In this document: in pieces, positions 1-5,784 of the stretch
Layout: every line of letters starts with the position of its first letter
How positions within the stretch are numbered: the stretch's first letter is position 1
Source: Dehalococcoidia bacterium
GTDB taxonomy: Bacteria > Chloroflexota > Dehalococcoidia > Tepidiformales > Tepidiformaceae
Assembly: GCA_023228745.1 (NCBI GenBank)
Contig: JALOAP010000169.1
Span: 1 to 6,756, forward strand
Direction: 5' to 3'
DNA length: 6,756 nt
Program-made: the position numbers and the translations under genes
The notes under the pieces: model-generated
Database searches by the model: none
Told to the model about the DNA's origin: nothing
Seen by the model: only the letters and a program-made list of their open reading frames with translations

Positions 1-113
1 CCTTCGTCCGGCTTGCCCTCGCCTTCAGCAGGCTTAGCTCCTTCGGCCGGCTTACCTTCGCCTTCGACATGTTTCTCCTCACCTTCAGCGGGCTTGGCGC
101 CCTCGTCCGGCTT
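1..113 (-). repeat. In-frame KP(A/D)EG coding repeats
   Basis: Residues 38-75 of the leftmost gene consist of imperfect units: KPDEG-A-KPAEG-EE-KHVEG-EG-KPAEG-A-KPAEG-EG-KPDEG. The DNA units are also similar but not identical (for example CCGGCTT followed by CCTTCG or CCCTCG on the plus strand). This suggests unit duplication followed by drift, with the protein sequence conserved. The array continues to the window edge, so its full length is unknown. Confidence 0.8.
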
Positions 114-224
114 GGCATCAAGCGCGTCCGCAGGAACATCCGCACCGCCGGCCGCGGCCTCGAATGCGAGGTCGAAAGCGTCGGGCTCAAGTCCGTCAGT
201 GGTGGTTTCGTCTTCTTTTGCCAT
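1..224 (-). CDS. Probable capsid scaffolding protein, N-terminal part (runs off the left edge)
   Basis: The ATG at 224-222 opens a frame with no stop for the 74 codons to the window edge. The N-terminal 37 residues are acidic (MAKEDETTTDGLEP, then an Ala/Gly-rich stretch). From residue 38 on, the protein is a low-complexity run of KPAEG and KPDEG units separated by A, E or GE. A GGGGGAG ribosome binding site lies 10 nt upstream. Acidic, repetitive, highly charged N-termini are common in phage scaffolds, and in podophages the scaffold gene normally follows the portal, which is the position seen here. The assignment rests on position and composition only; no family motif is visible. A head decoration or other capsid-associated protein is the alternative. 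The gene seems to have its own promoter, as would suit a product needed in many copies. Confidence 0.6.
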   Translation of the reverse strand, partial: MAKEDETTTDGLEPDAFDLAFEAAAGGADVPADALDAKPDEGAKPAEGEEKHVEGEGKPAEGAKPAEGEGKPDE

Positions 225-234
225 AATCTACAGT

Positions 235-241
235 CTCCCCC
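235..241 (-). promoter_or_regulatory. Ribosome binding site GGGGGAG
   Basis: This purine-rich Shine-Dalgarno sequence lies 10 nt before the ATG at 224. It supports that start for the scaffold-like gene, which has no neighbour overlapping its 5' end and so cannot rely on translational coupling. Confidence 0.6.
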
Positions 242-270
242 TGTATTATGATATTTCTACCAGATACCTC

Positions 271-300
271 ACTGTATCAAAAAGTTACAGCGAATGTCAA
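271..300 (-). promoter_or_regulatory. Candidate sigma70-type promoter for the scaffold-like gene
   Basis: On the minus strand a perfect TTGACA (300-295) is followed after 18 nt by TACAGT (276-271, four of six consensus -10 bases); GATACA with a 16-nt spacer is an alternative -10. The -35 box includes the stop codon of the preceding 63-residue gene. It lies in the only long non-coding gap (225-296) of the left half, upstream of a gene likely needed in high amounts. The gap is AT-rich compared with its surroundings. I see no rho-independent terminator in it. This is a motif match only. Confidence 0.4.
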
Positions 301-488
301 TCAAATATTTGTAACAAATCTCTACATTCAAGTGCTCGGCCACTAAATTCGTCGCCCATTCGCTTCTCCAGCTTGTCTCGGTAGCCTTCCCGGCGCAGTG
401 CGAACAGCTCGACGAACAGCTTGACAACGTCCGTTTCCTTCAGACTTACGAGAGTTTTTTCAATCTCAGCTTCGCGGTCTCGGCTCAT
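297..488 (-). CDS. Hypothetical 63-residue phage protein
   Basis: I do not recognise this protein. It is highly charged (many Glu, Arg and Lys) and looks almost entirely helical. An amphipathic segment EIEKTLVSLKETDVVKLFVEL is followed by a basic patch (RREGYRDKLEKR) and an acidic, hydrophobic tail ending LLQIFD. There is no signal peptide or membrane segment. The ATG at 488 lies inside the end of the preceding 61-residue gene (23-nt overlap) and has only a weak ribosome binding site, so translation is probably coupled. Its position between portal and scaffold suggests a head-assembly or accessory role, but that is inference from position alone. Confidence 0.6.
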   Translation of the reverse strand: MSRDREAEIEKTLVSLKETDVVKLFVELFALRREGYRDKLEKRMGDEFSGRALECRDLLQIFD

Positions 489-651
489 TTTTCACATCGT
501 CCCATATTTTACGTACTTCATCCAGACTCAGCCCCTTCCCAGGATGCAGCGCCTCAGATAACCATGATAGCGTCTTGAACCCATTGTACGTGCCGTTCTC
601 ATTTGCGCACGCCTCTCCGAGTGTCTTAGCTTTTCTTGGATCCTTGTCCAT
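466..651 (-). CDS. Hypothetical 61-residue phage protein
   Basis: I do not recognise this protein. It begins MDKDPRKAKTLGEACANENG and has a likely helical C-terminal half (LSLDEVRKIWDDVK) ending in a short basic tail. There are no membrane segments and the single Cys makes a metal site unlikely. The start at 651 overlaps the 3' end of the portal gene by 26 nt. An AGAGGA-type ribosome binding site inside the portal's last codons sits about 6 nt upstream, which supports this start. It overlaps the next small gene by 23 nt. The tight nesting behind the portal argues that it is a real late gene despite its size. Confidence 0.62.
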   Translation of the reverse strand: MDKDPRKAKTLGEACANENGTYNGFKTLSWLSEALHPGKGLSLDEVRKIWDDVKNEPRPRS

Positions 652-2710
652 CTGCTTTCCTCTCTACTGCTGAAGCCAGCAGTGTCTTCAGATTTTCAAG
701 CTGTGTCCGGTCCTCTGCCGACTTGGCGTTGGCCAGGTTGGCCTCGACTCGGGACATGATCTCTTGGATAGTTGCATCGGCCGAGGCCTGCAGCATCTCA
801 GCATCGAGCTTTTTCTTGTCGGCGCTCGCCGTTGCATCCGCGGTCTTGGCCTGGGTCAGCCCCTGCTCGATCTGCGATGCCTGCGAAGCTGCCTCTCGCA
901 TGCCTTGGATAATGGCATCGGCTTCTTTCTTCGGCAGGACCCTGTTGACCGGCAGGTCCCGGGCCTTGAGCCTATCGATCAGCAGTCCGTAGGTATCGAG
1001 AATGGCCCGTTCCTCTTCAGTAAGAGTGGTGACGAACTGATCAAGCGCCGCCCCGCGCACTTCCTTGGCGACCAGCGAGATGTTGCCCAGGGCGCGAACC
1101 TGATAGTCGCCCTTCAGTTCCTCGTTCGGGTTGAACTCCATGTTCCACTTGAGGATGGATCCGACCAGGCTGGAGTTGAACTTGTCGAAGGCACGGACGG
1201 TGTCCTTGGTGACCATGTTGGCCGAGCCCATCATCATCGACATATTGTTGGTGGTCCGGAACGCCTCGCCGAGCGGCTGGTTCTGCATGGCGCCCATGGT
1301 GTACGCCGGCAGGTTGCTCTCCACGTCAAGTTGCTGCCGGTCCATCTGGATGACTTGCAGAAGCTCGGCAATATGGGAGTTCGTAGTCAGCTGGCGCACG
1401 GCCGGGTAGTTCGCCTCAGCGCCGTCACCTTCCCGCTCGATGGTCATGAACGCATGGATGGCGCCGATGCTCTTACGCCCCTTCGGCAACAGCGAAGTAT
1501 TAACCTCGAAGATCGGCCCAGCCACCGCGGCCTGGTTGTCTTTCAGCGCCCGGGCGTCCACGCAGAGCGACATCTGAGAATCCCTGATCTCCTCCGGCAG
1601 GCCGATGCCGGTCAAGCCTGAGTCCTCGTCCTCGGCGTAGATGAACGCATGGTACTGATCAGACGGCTTCTCGCCGAACGCCGCCTTGTCCGCTTTGATG
1701 ACAACATCGTCGATAAACCACAGGTCAGCGAGGATGTCTTGATCGAGCTCGGAGTCCTTGACTTCAACGCCTGCCTCGCGCATAGTGTGCGCCGAGATGA
1801 ACCCCAGGCCGCGGTACACCTCATACCGTCGCGCTGTCCGGTCGGCGAGGTTCGAGGTCTTGGCGAGCAGTTGCAGTTCAGATTCATAGGACTTCGCAGA
1901 GTAGTTGCCGGAAGGATTCTCGCGCAGGTACTCCTTAATAACCGCGCTCTTAAAATCCGGCCGGTCAGCGAGCTTGCGAAACGCATGCCGCGTCAGCACA
2001 TACCGTCGGAAGAACATTTCCTGATCATCCCAGCTTGACGCCGACAGGTCAGGATAAGCATCCCAGATGCGGAAATACTCAGCGTATGGCCGTTTCAGTG
2101 TCTTGCTCTTAGCAACGTAGGTGCCAAGCATCGGGTCGAACTCCCAGACCCGCTCGGTCTGCGTCCGGACAATAGGCGACTGAGCCACGCCGAACCCGTA
2201 AATGTAGCCGCTGCGCACGACTCGCTTGCAGAGTTGGGGATGGTCGAGACCCGGGTCCTCCATCTGGTCGGCGATCGCATCCTGCATCTTCGCCATCCGC
2301 GCCTCGGCGAAAGTACGAACCTCGCGCTCGATGTCCTCACTGGTCACCGGTACCGGCTGCCCCTGCTCGTCGGTGCGCTGCTGCAGGGTGTCGATGATCG
2401 TCTGCAGGGCGTCTTTCGGGATGGACGGATTGGTGGTCGTGGCCAGTTCCCAGTTCTTCTCGACCGCCGGGAACATCATCTCCATCATCTTGGCGACGCC
2501 GCCTTTGACCTTGACTCGGGTGTCCCGTGGGTAGACATGCGACCGCTCAGCCGGGATATTGGCGGCCACTTCAGGGTCGTACTGACCCATGTACTGGCGC
2601 AGGTTTTTCAGCCACTGGATCTCCAGCAAGGCGCGGTCAGTGATGAACTGTCCGAGCAGGCTTTTGAGATGCCCCCCGAGCTTGGCGAGTTCTTCGGTTG
2701 TCGTGATCAT
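626..2710 (-). CDS. Portal (head-tail connector) protein
   Basis: At 694 residues this matches the size of podovirus portals (T7 gp8 is about 535, P22 gp1 about 725). The portal forms the dodecameric ring at one capsid vertex through which terminase drives DNA and to which the tail attaches. Visible support includes a helical N-terminus with a tyrosine/charged patch (about 30-65), and a central clip/stem region containing GIGLPEEIRDSQ (368-379), R387 and DN (391-392), a pattern typical of podovirus connectors. A Met-rich helix follows (NNMSMMMGSANMV, 488-500). Residues about 598-685 are Ala/Gln/Lys/Glu-rich and helical, like the C-terminal barrel or coiled coil of longer portals. The ATG at 2710 has an AGAGG ribosome binding site 6 nt upstream, and the gene starts 11 nt after the terminase stop. 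The family call is confident; which subfamily is not. Confidence 0.88.
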   Translation of the reverse strand: MITTTEELAKLGGHLKSLLGQFITDRALLEIQWLKNLRQYMGQYDPEVAANIPAERSHVYPRDTRVKVKGGVAKMMEMMFPAVEKNWELATTTNPSIPKDALQTIIDTLQQRTDEQGQPVPVTSEDIEREVRTFAEARMAKMQDAIADQMEDPGLDHPQLCKRVVRSGYIYGFGVAQSPIVRTQTERVWEFDPMLGTYVAKSKTLKRPYAEYFRIWDAYPDLSASSWDDQEMFFRRYVLTRHAFRKLADRPDFKSAVIKEYLRENPSGNYSAKSYESELQLLAKTSNLADRTARRYEVYRGLGFISAHTMREAGVEVKDSELDQDILADLWFIDDVVIKADKAAFGEKPSDQYHAFIYAEDEDSGLTGIGLPEEIRDSQMSLCVDARALKDNQAAVAGPIFEVNTSLLPKGRKSIGAIHAFMTIEREGDGAEANYPAVRQLTTNSHIAELLQVIQMDRQQLDVESNLPAYTMGAMQNQPLGEAFRTTNNMSMMMGSANMVTKDTVRAFDKFNSSLVGSILKWNMEFNPNEELKGDYQVRALGNISLVAKEVRGAALDQFVTTLTEEERAILDTYGLLIDRLKARDLPVNRVLPKKEADAIIQGMREAASQASQIEQGLTQAKTADATASADKKKLDAEMLQASADATIQEIMSRVEANLANAKSAEDRTQLENLKTLLASAVERKADGQGSKKS

Positions 2711-2721
2711 TTAATACCTCT

Positions 2722-4167
2722 TCAATAACCTTCGCGTTGAGCCGGCCTGTAGGGTTGATTATTAGATAGCGGGTTATGTCCTATCGGACGAACGTGATCG
2801 TCCGGGTCGTACTTGCCGGAGAGCAGATAAAGATCGCAGTACTGCCCAGCTTCTGCACTGTGGGAGTGCGGCCCTTTTTCAGGATTCTCTGAATAGTCCC
2901 CTGTAGATTTTATTTTTGGAAAACGATACTTACTCCGTAGCGCCTCGATATACCACTTGCACGATGGATCGATTACCATGAGCGGCTCTCCGTCCGGGTA
3001 CTGGCTAAGCATCTGCTCAGTGGCCTGAATACGCACTCTTGGGTCGTTGGTCGAAGCTGCTTTTACAATAGCATCGTCTGCTTCAAAGGCCTCCTTCAGA
3101 ACCTTAAAAGCACTGGACTCGTCAGAATCTGCACGGCGCTTACCGGCTGGATCACCAATGAAAATGAGCGGATTTCCTGGAAAGAAATTCTTGATGATCG
3201 GCCGTATATAGAGTTGTGCAAACCGCTTCATACCCATATCAAAAACATGCGCTTCTCGTAATACCCGTATTCTACCGTCAAGCCCCATCTGCTTAAACAC
3301 TGCAGCAGGAGTAAGCCCTGTGTCAAACCCAATAACTACCGGCAAGATAGGGTCAATTTTAAGAGGCGTCAAAGATACATGCCGGTCTTGTCGAAATACT
3401 TGATGGTACACCGGTTTACCTGACTGCGTAGGAGAGTACAGTCCGTGCACATACGTATCCACCCAGGCTTTAGTCTTACCTTTAGCCAGGTCTGAATAAT
3501 AATTCGGCCGCAAATATTCTACATTCTCTGCTTCAGGAGACAGCCCTGAAGGCTGCTTCCAAGACTCACAGATCATCACGGAGTCTGGATTGTTTTCTTC
3601 GAGCGGGAGATGTTCTATAATAGAAAACCAAGTGGAGTCAACCTCAGGAGGGTTGGTCGAACAAATCATTCCTGACCAGTACGCCGGAACATCCTCTCGC
3701 CGCGGATACCTGCCAATACGACCTTGCAGTGCTAGTATGATATCAAGGTTAATTTCACGGGCCTCCTCCACGAAGCACCCAGAAATTTCAAGACTCAGAA
3801 CTCGCTGAACATCCTCTGGTGAGTCCAAGGCGCGAAACAATATCTCTGCGCGAACGTCGTTAAACTCCATATGAAAGATCATCTCTGATTCTTTCCATCG
3901 GCCAAGTATTCCTGGAGTCCACCATTCAAGTGCGCTTTTTAACACAGTATCTTTGAGCTGGGCTCGGGTATTCCTGATAACTGCCCAGCGACTTCTGCGG
4001 ATCCCGTCCTTACCTGGCGGCATTTGTGCGCACCTGCGCATTATCTCGATTACACATCCTGTAGTCTTGCCGCTACCCAGAGGGCCGGATATGACACGCA
4101 TAAACGCATCAGATCGCATAAACTTTGATACGGTTGGCGGAGCTACATATTTAATTTCGTGTGTCAT
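2722..4167 (-). CDS. Terminase large subunit (packaging ATPase/nuclease)
   Basis: This 481-residue protein has the two-domain layout of TerL, the motor that translocates and cuts genomic DNA at the portal. Walker A is GPLGSGKTT (28-36, Lys34). Walker B with the catalytic carboxylate is ISGCFVEEA (128-136, Glu134/Glu135). The coupling motif appears as CSTNPP (169-174). In the RNase H-like nuclease domain the first acid is Asp282 in IGFDTG, the second is Asp339 in FIGDPAG, and the third is probably Glu439 in HSAEAGQY, where many relatives have Asp. The ATG at 4167 overlaps the upstream endonuclease stop as ATGA and has a GAGGG ribosome binding site. The coding sequence is less GC-rich than the portal that follows. 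No small terminase subunit is recognisable next to it. Confidence 0.93.
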   Translation of the reverse strand: MTHEIKYVAPPTVSKFMRSDAFMRVISGPLGSGKTTGCVIEIMRRCAQMPPGKDGIRRSRWAVIRNTRAQLKDTVLKSALEWWTPGILGRWKESEMIFHMEFNDVRAEILFRALDSPEDVQRVLSLEISGCFVEEAREINLDIILALQGRIGRYPRREDVPAYWSGMICSTNPPEVDSTWFSIIEHLPLEENNPDSVMICESWKQPSGLSPEAENVEYLRPNYYSDLAKGKTKAWVDTYVHGLYSPTQSGKPVYHQVFRQDRHVSLTPLKIDPILPVVIGFDTGLTPAAVFKQMGLDGRIRVLREAHVFDMGMKRFAQLYIRPIIKNFFPGNPLIFIGDPAGKRRADSDESSAFKVLKEAFEADDAIVKAASTNDPRVRIQATEQMLSQYPDGEPLMVIDPSCKWYIEALRSKYRFPKIKSTGDYSENPEKGPHSHSAEAGQYCDLYLLSGKYDPDDHVRPIGHNPLSNNQPYRPAQREGY

Positions 4168-5078
4168 GCGTGACGCCCTCGATTCTCAGCAGGCGTAGAT
4201 AACGCTCGGCCAATATCCCATTTCATCCAGCCTATTCGGTAAGCTAATGTGTCTCGGCTAATGCCTAAATGCTTTGCCCACTCAGTAATGGACATGGTTA
4301 GTCCTGCGTAGCTGTATTTTCTAGCCGCTTTTTTGCGCGCGGAGGTCTTGCTCCTGCGATTATCATACGATGCTCTTTTCGGTAATTTCAACGCCTCCTC
4401 GACAGGCCACCCAAGTCTTATACGCCGCTGGAGCCGTGTATACGAAACACCGTGCTCCGCTGCCAAGTCAGTTACTAACCACTCCTTGCCAGCATATTGC
4501 ACCGATGTCCTGTAATTTTTATCTTTGAGCCGATGTGGTGCAGTAAAGGCTCGTTCTAAGCCCAACTCTTTGACTCGCCGCGCAAGTACGTCTTTCTGCC
4601 ATCCTAGCTCTTCCGCCCACTGCAACATGGTCTGTCGCTTCCCGCGGAACTCATATGTTTTTACATCCGTCCTACTGCGCTGCGCCTTACTTTGAGCGGC
4701 GCATTGCTCAGGAGATTGCTTCGCTCCCCGACGTTTGTCCCCCATCTGCCTCCGAGACTTCTCCGAATGGCGAAAACCGAGTTGACTTCCTGCCGTAGGC
4801 GCACAGTTATACCCGGCCTTAAAAGAGTCAAACACATCTATTGCCCTCTGTTCATAGAACAATAAGTCTACAGGAGCACACACCATTATAATCTCAAATG
4901 CAAAGGCACTTTTCTTGTAAGTATCCCACGATCTTTGTAGGTGCTTTGAGTGATGAACTCCGTTTCTCAGATGCTGTTTATGTACTCTCCACCGAGTCCG
5001 AAAACACTTCGCACTCCCAACGTACCGCTTTCCATTCTCGGTGTTGACAATTTGGTAAACTCCCCCTCGGTTCATCAT
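4164..5078 (-). CDS. Free-standing GIY-YIG homing endonuclease, I-TevI-like
   Basis: This 304-residue protein probably makes a site-specific double-strand break in endonuclease-less relatives, promoting its own spread. The N-terminal GIY-YIG domain (about 5-92) closely resembles phage T4 I-TevI: GVY (6-8), RYVGSAK (18-24), catalytic Arg29 and His33, metal-binding Glu76 and Asn91 all appear present. A NUMOD3-like basic linker follows (GFRHSEKSRRQMGDKRRG, 101-118). Then come three tandem helix-turn-helix repeats at about 142-185, 193-235 and 255-297, each of the form YxG...WA/LA...G...L..R(I/V). I chose the ATG at 5078, not the longer frame from 5114, because it has a purine-rich ribosome binding site and makes a 4-nt ATGA overlap with the zinc-finger gene. 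ATG 5075 is equally readable. The stop also overlaps the terminase start as ATGA. No intron borders are seen. Confidence 0.9.
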   Translation of the reverse strand: MMNRGGVYQIVNTENGKRYVGSAKCFRTRWRVHKQHLRNGVHHSKHLQRSWDTYKKSAFAFEIIMVCAPVDLLFYEQRAIDVFDSFKAGYNCAPTAGSQLGFRHSEKSRRQMGDKRRGAKQSPEQCAAQSKAQRSRTDVKTYEFRGKRQTMLQWAEELGWQKDVLARRVKELGLERAFTAPHRLKDKNYRTSVQYAGKEWLVTDLAAEHGVSYTRLQRRIRLGWPVEEALKLPKRASYDNRRSKTSARKKAARKYSYAGLTMSITEWAKHLGISRDTLAYRIGWMKWDIGRALSTPAENRGRHA

Positions 5079-5272
5079 CTCCCCCTCTCCGCATCTTCCT
5101 GGCACGAAACACACCGCTGAGTCCCGGGGTATGCTTGACGGCGCCGCTCAGGAATCCGCTCATCACAATCCATGCAGAAATGCGCCGATCTTCCTACCGG
5201 CCGAGGGACTGCGGCCAATAATGCGGAATGATCCTTGTCCATGCGTTCCTGTGCGTAGTCTGCGTCGTCCAT
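5075..5272 (-). CDS. TraR/DksA-family C4 zinc-finger protein
   Basis: This 65-residue protein has CMDC (33-36) and CVSC (54-57) separated by 17 residues containing DERIPERRR and YPG. This is the zf-dskA_traR signature of short phage and plasmid TraR/YbiI-type proteins. The N-terminus begins MDDADYAQERM, an acidic segment like that which TraR/DksA proteins insert into the secondary channel of RNA polymerase. By family knowledge it may bind RNA polymerase and alter host or phage promoter activity without ppGpp; this is not shown here. I chose the ATG at 5272 (GGAG 8 nt upstream, 4 nt after the hydrolase stop). ATG 5296 and TTG 5305 lie in frame upstream but inside the hydrolase gene and have weaker sites. 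The stop overlaps the endonuclease start by 4 nt. Confidence 0.82.
   Translation of the reverse strand: MDDADYAQERMDKDHSALLAAVPRPVGRSAHFCMDCDERIPERRRQAYPGTQRCVSCQEDAERGR
5079..5090 (-). promoter_or_regulatory. Ribosome binding site deciding the endonuclease start
   Basis: The minus-strand run GGAGAGGGGGAG directly precedes two consecutive ATG codons (5078 and 5075). The GAGAGG part sits 5 nt before the first and 8 nt before the second. This supports starting the GIY-YIG gene here, whereas the upstream in-frame ATG at 5114 would place 12 unrelated residues before the domain. Confidence 0.6.
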
Positions 5273-5276
5273 TTTC

Positions 5277-5663
5277 TCAACTCCGGTAGAACTCATGGTT
5301 TCCAATTAAGCACGTTCTGGCCATCTTCGCCGCCCAGGGAGGCCGGACGACATTCGGGTTGAAGTAGTGGTCTGATCCCCACAATGTTTTGCCCTGCATC
5401 CGTTCCCCAAATGCGGCCATCACAGAGGCGGCACATTTTATCAACTCAGTTGGCTCAGTGATCATTGGGACGATCCCTTCATTGTACCATGAAAACTGCT
5501 TACTGGCTCTGATAACTGTATCAACCGACTGCCCTCGACGCGTTGCCCGGTTCAATACTACGTGGCAAATAGCAACCTGTCCTTCCCGACTTTCCCCGCG
5601 GGCTTCAAAATAAAGGTTGATGGTAAGCCAAAATAGCCACTCGATCCATTGAGCATTTACCAT
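5277..5663 (-). CDS. SleB-like cell-wall hydrolase, likely endolysin
   Basis: This 128-residue protein belongs to the Hydrolase_2/SleB-like family (lytic transglycosylase type, cutting peptidoglycan glycan strands). The catalytic Glu is expected at E20 in LYFEARGES (17-25). Other family positions are VVLNR (35-39), QFSW (56-59), HYFNP (99-103), PPW (108-110) and IGNHEFY (120-126). The protein is little more than the catalytic domain, with no separate cell-wall binding domain. The hydrophobic N-terminus (WIEWLFWLTINLYF) runs into the active-site helix, so I do not read it as a signal peptide. The protein would therefore need a holin to leave the cytoplasm. ATG 5663 has AAGGAG 9 nt upstream. 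Its location beside holin- and spanin-like genes supports an endolysin role. Confidence 0.88.
   Translation of the reverse strand: MVNAQWIEWLFWLTINLYFEARGESREGQVAICHVVLNRATRRGQSVDTVIRASKQFSWYNEGIVPMITEPTELIKCAASVMAAFGERMQGKTLWGSDHYFNPNVVRPPWAAKMARTCLIGNHEFYRS
5281..5284 (-). promoter_or_regulatory. GGAG ribosome binding site deciding the zinc-finger start
   Basis: GGAG lies 8 nt before the ATG at 5272, inside the last coding bases of the upstream hydrolase gene. The alternative ATG at 5296 has only a GGAA-like element 3 nt upstream. This favours the 65-residue form, whose N-terminus also aligns with the acidic start typical of short TraR-like proteins. Confidence 0.45.
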
Positions 5664-5784
5664 ACGTCGCTACTCCTTTTCTTCATAGGCTTATGCAGCT
5701 CCTGAATAAATTTTCCGCGATAAAACCACATTGTCCACGGAAACTGCGGATCGCGATCCAGAAGTATGCGGCGAAAAAATCCAT
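5657..5784 (-). CDS. Hidden small gene (42 residues) needing a one-base shift at a T6 run
   Basis: The ATG at 5784 overlaps the upstream TGA as TGATG. As written, the frame gives only 33 residues (MDFFAAYFWIAIRSF..., stop at 5683). Shifting -1 after codon 4, at T TTT TTC, gives MDFF followed by RRILLDRDPQFPW, TMWFYRGKFIQEL and HKPMKKRSSDVW, ending at TAA 5657-5659, which overlaps the hydrolase start by 7 nt. The shifted product has the charge and aromatic pattern of a soluble protein and fills exactly the gap between its neighbours, which is why I prefer it. It may arise from programmed or transcriptional slippage, or the T6 run may be a T7 in reality (sequencing error or mutation). I recognise no family. 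An unshifted 33-residue hydrophobic peptide is the alternative. Confidence 0.42.
5773..5779 (-). other. Candidate -1 slippery heptamer T TTT TTC
   Basis: Within ATG GAT TTT TTC the heptamer T_TTT_TTC is in the X_XXY_YYZ phase needed for -1 frameshifting. A -1 slip moves ribosomes exactly into the frame that continues to 5657. An AAGGG element 8 nt upstream could act as a stimulator, as in E. coli dnaX, or simply as the start's ribosome binding site. Only a 12-bp palindrome (5748-5759) with a 4-bp stem lies downstream, a weak stimulator at best. Confidence 0.4.

Noticed and set aside
225..296. Rho-independent terminator in the gap before the scaffold-like gene
   Set aside because: No GC-rich hairpin followed by a T run is visible on the minus strand.
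764..1621. A 285-codon plus-strand open frame opposite the portal
   Set aside because: It lies wholly inside the portal coding region on the opposite strand, has no ribosome binding site I can support, and its composition is what antisense of a GC-rich gene gives. Other plus-strand frames (13-384, 1649-2038, 2234-2728, 6403-6675) are rejected for the same reason.
4164..5078. A group I intron carrying the endonuclease, as for I-TevI in T4 td
   Set aside because: The gene abuts both neighbours by 4-nt overlaps, leaving no room for intron sequence, and both neighbours read as complete proteins.
5079..5114. Longer start for the endonuclease at 5114
   Set aside because: It adds 12 residues unlike the I-TevI-type N-terminus, lies deep inside the zinc-finger gene, and is worse supported than ATG 5078 with its ribosome binding site and ATGA overlap.
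5616..5663. Signal-anchor sequence at the hydrolase N-terminus
   Set aside because: The hydrophobic residues lead straight into the catalytic Glu motif and match the first helix of the family fold, so a cleaved or membrane-released signal is unlikely.
5748..5759. Perfect 12-bp palindrome GGATCGCGATCC, with ATCGCGAT again at 5806-5813
   Set aside because: Both copies are explained by codons (Asp-Arg-Asp-Pro and Ile-Ala-Ile). The stem is only 4 bp with a 4-nt loop, too weak for a terminator. I keep it only as a minor note for the frameshift site.
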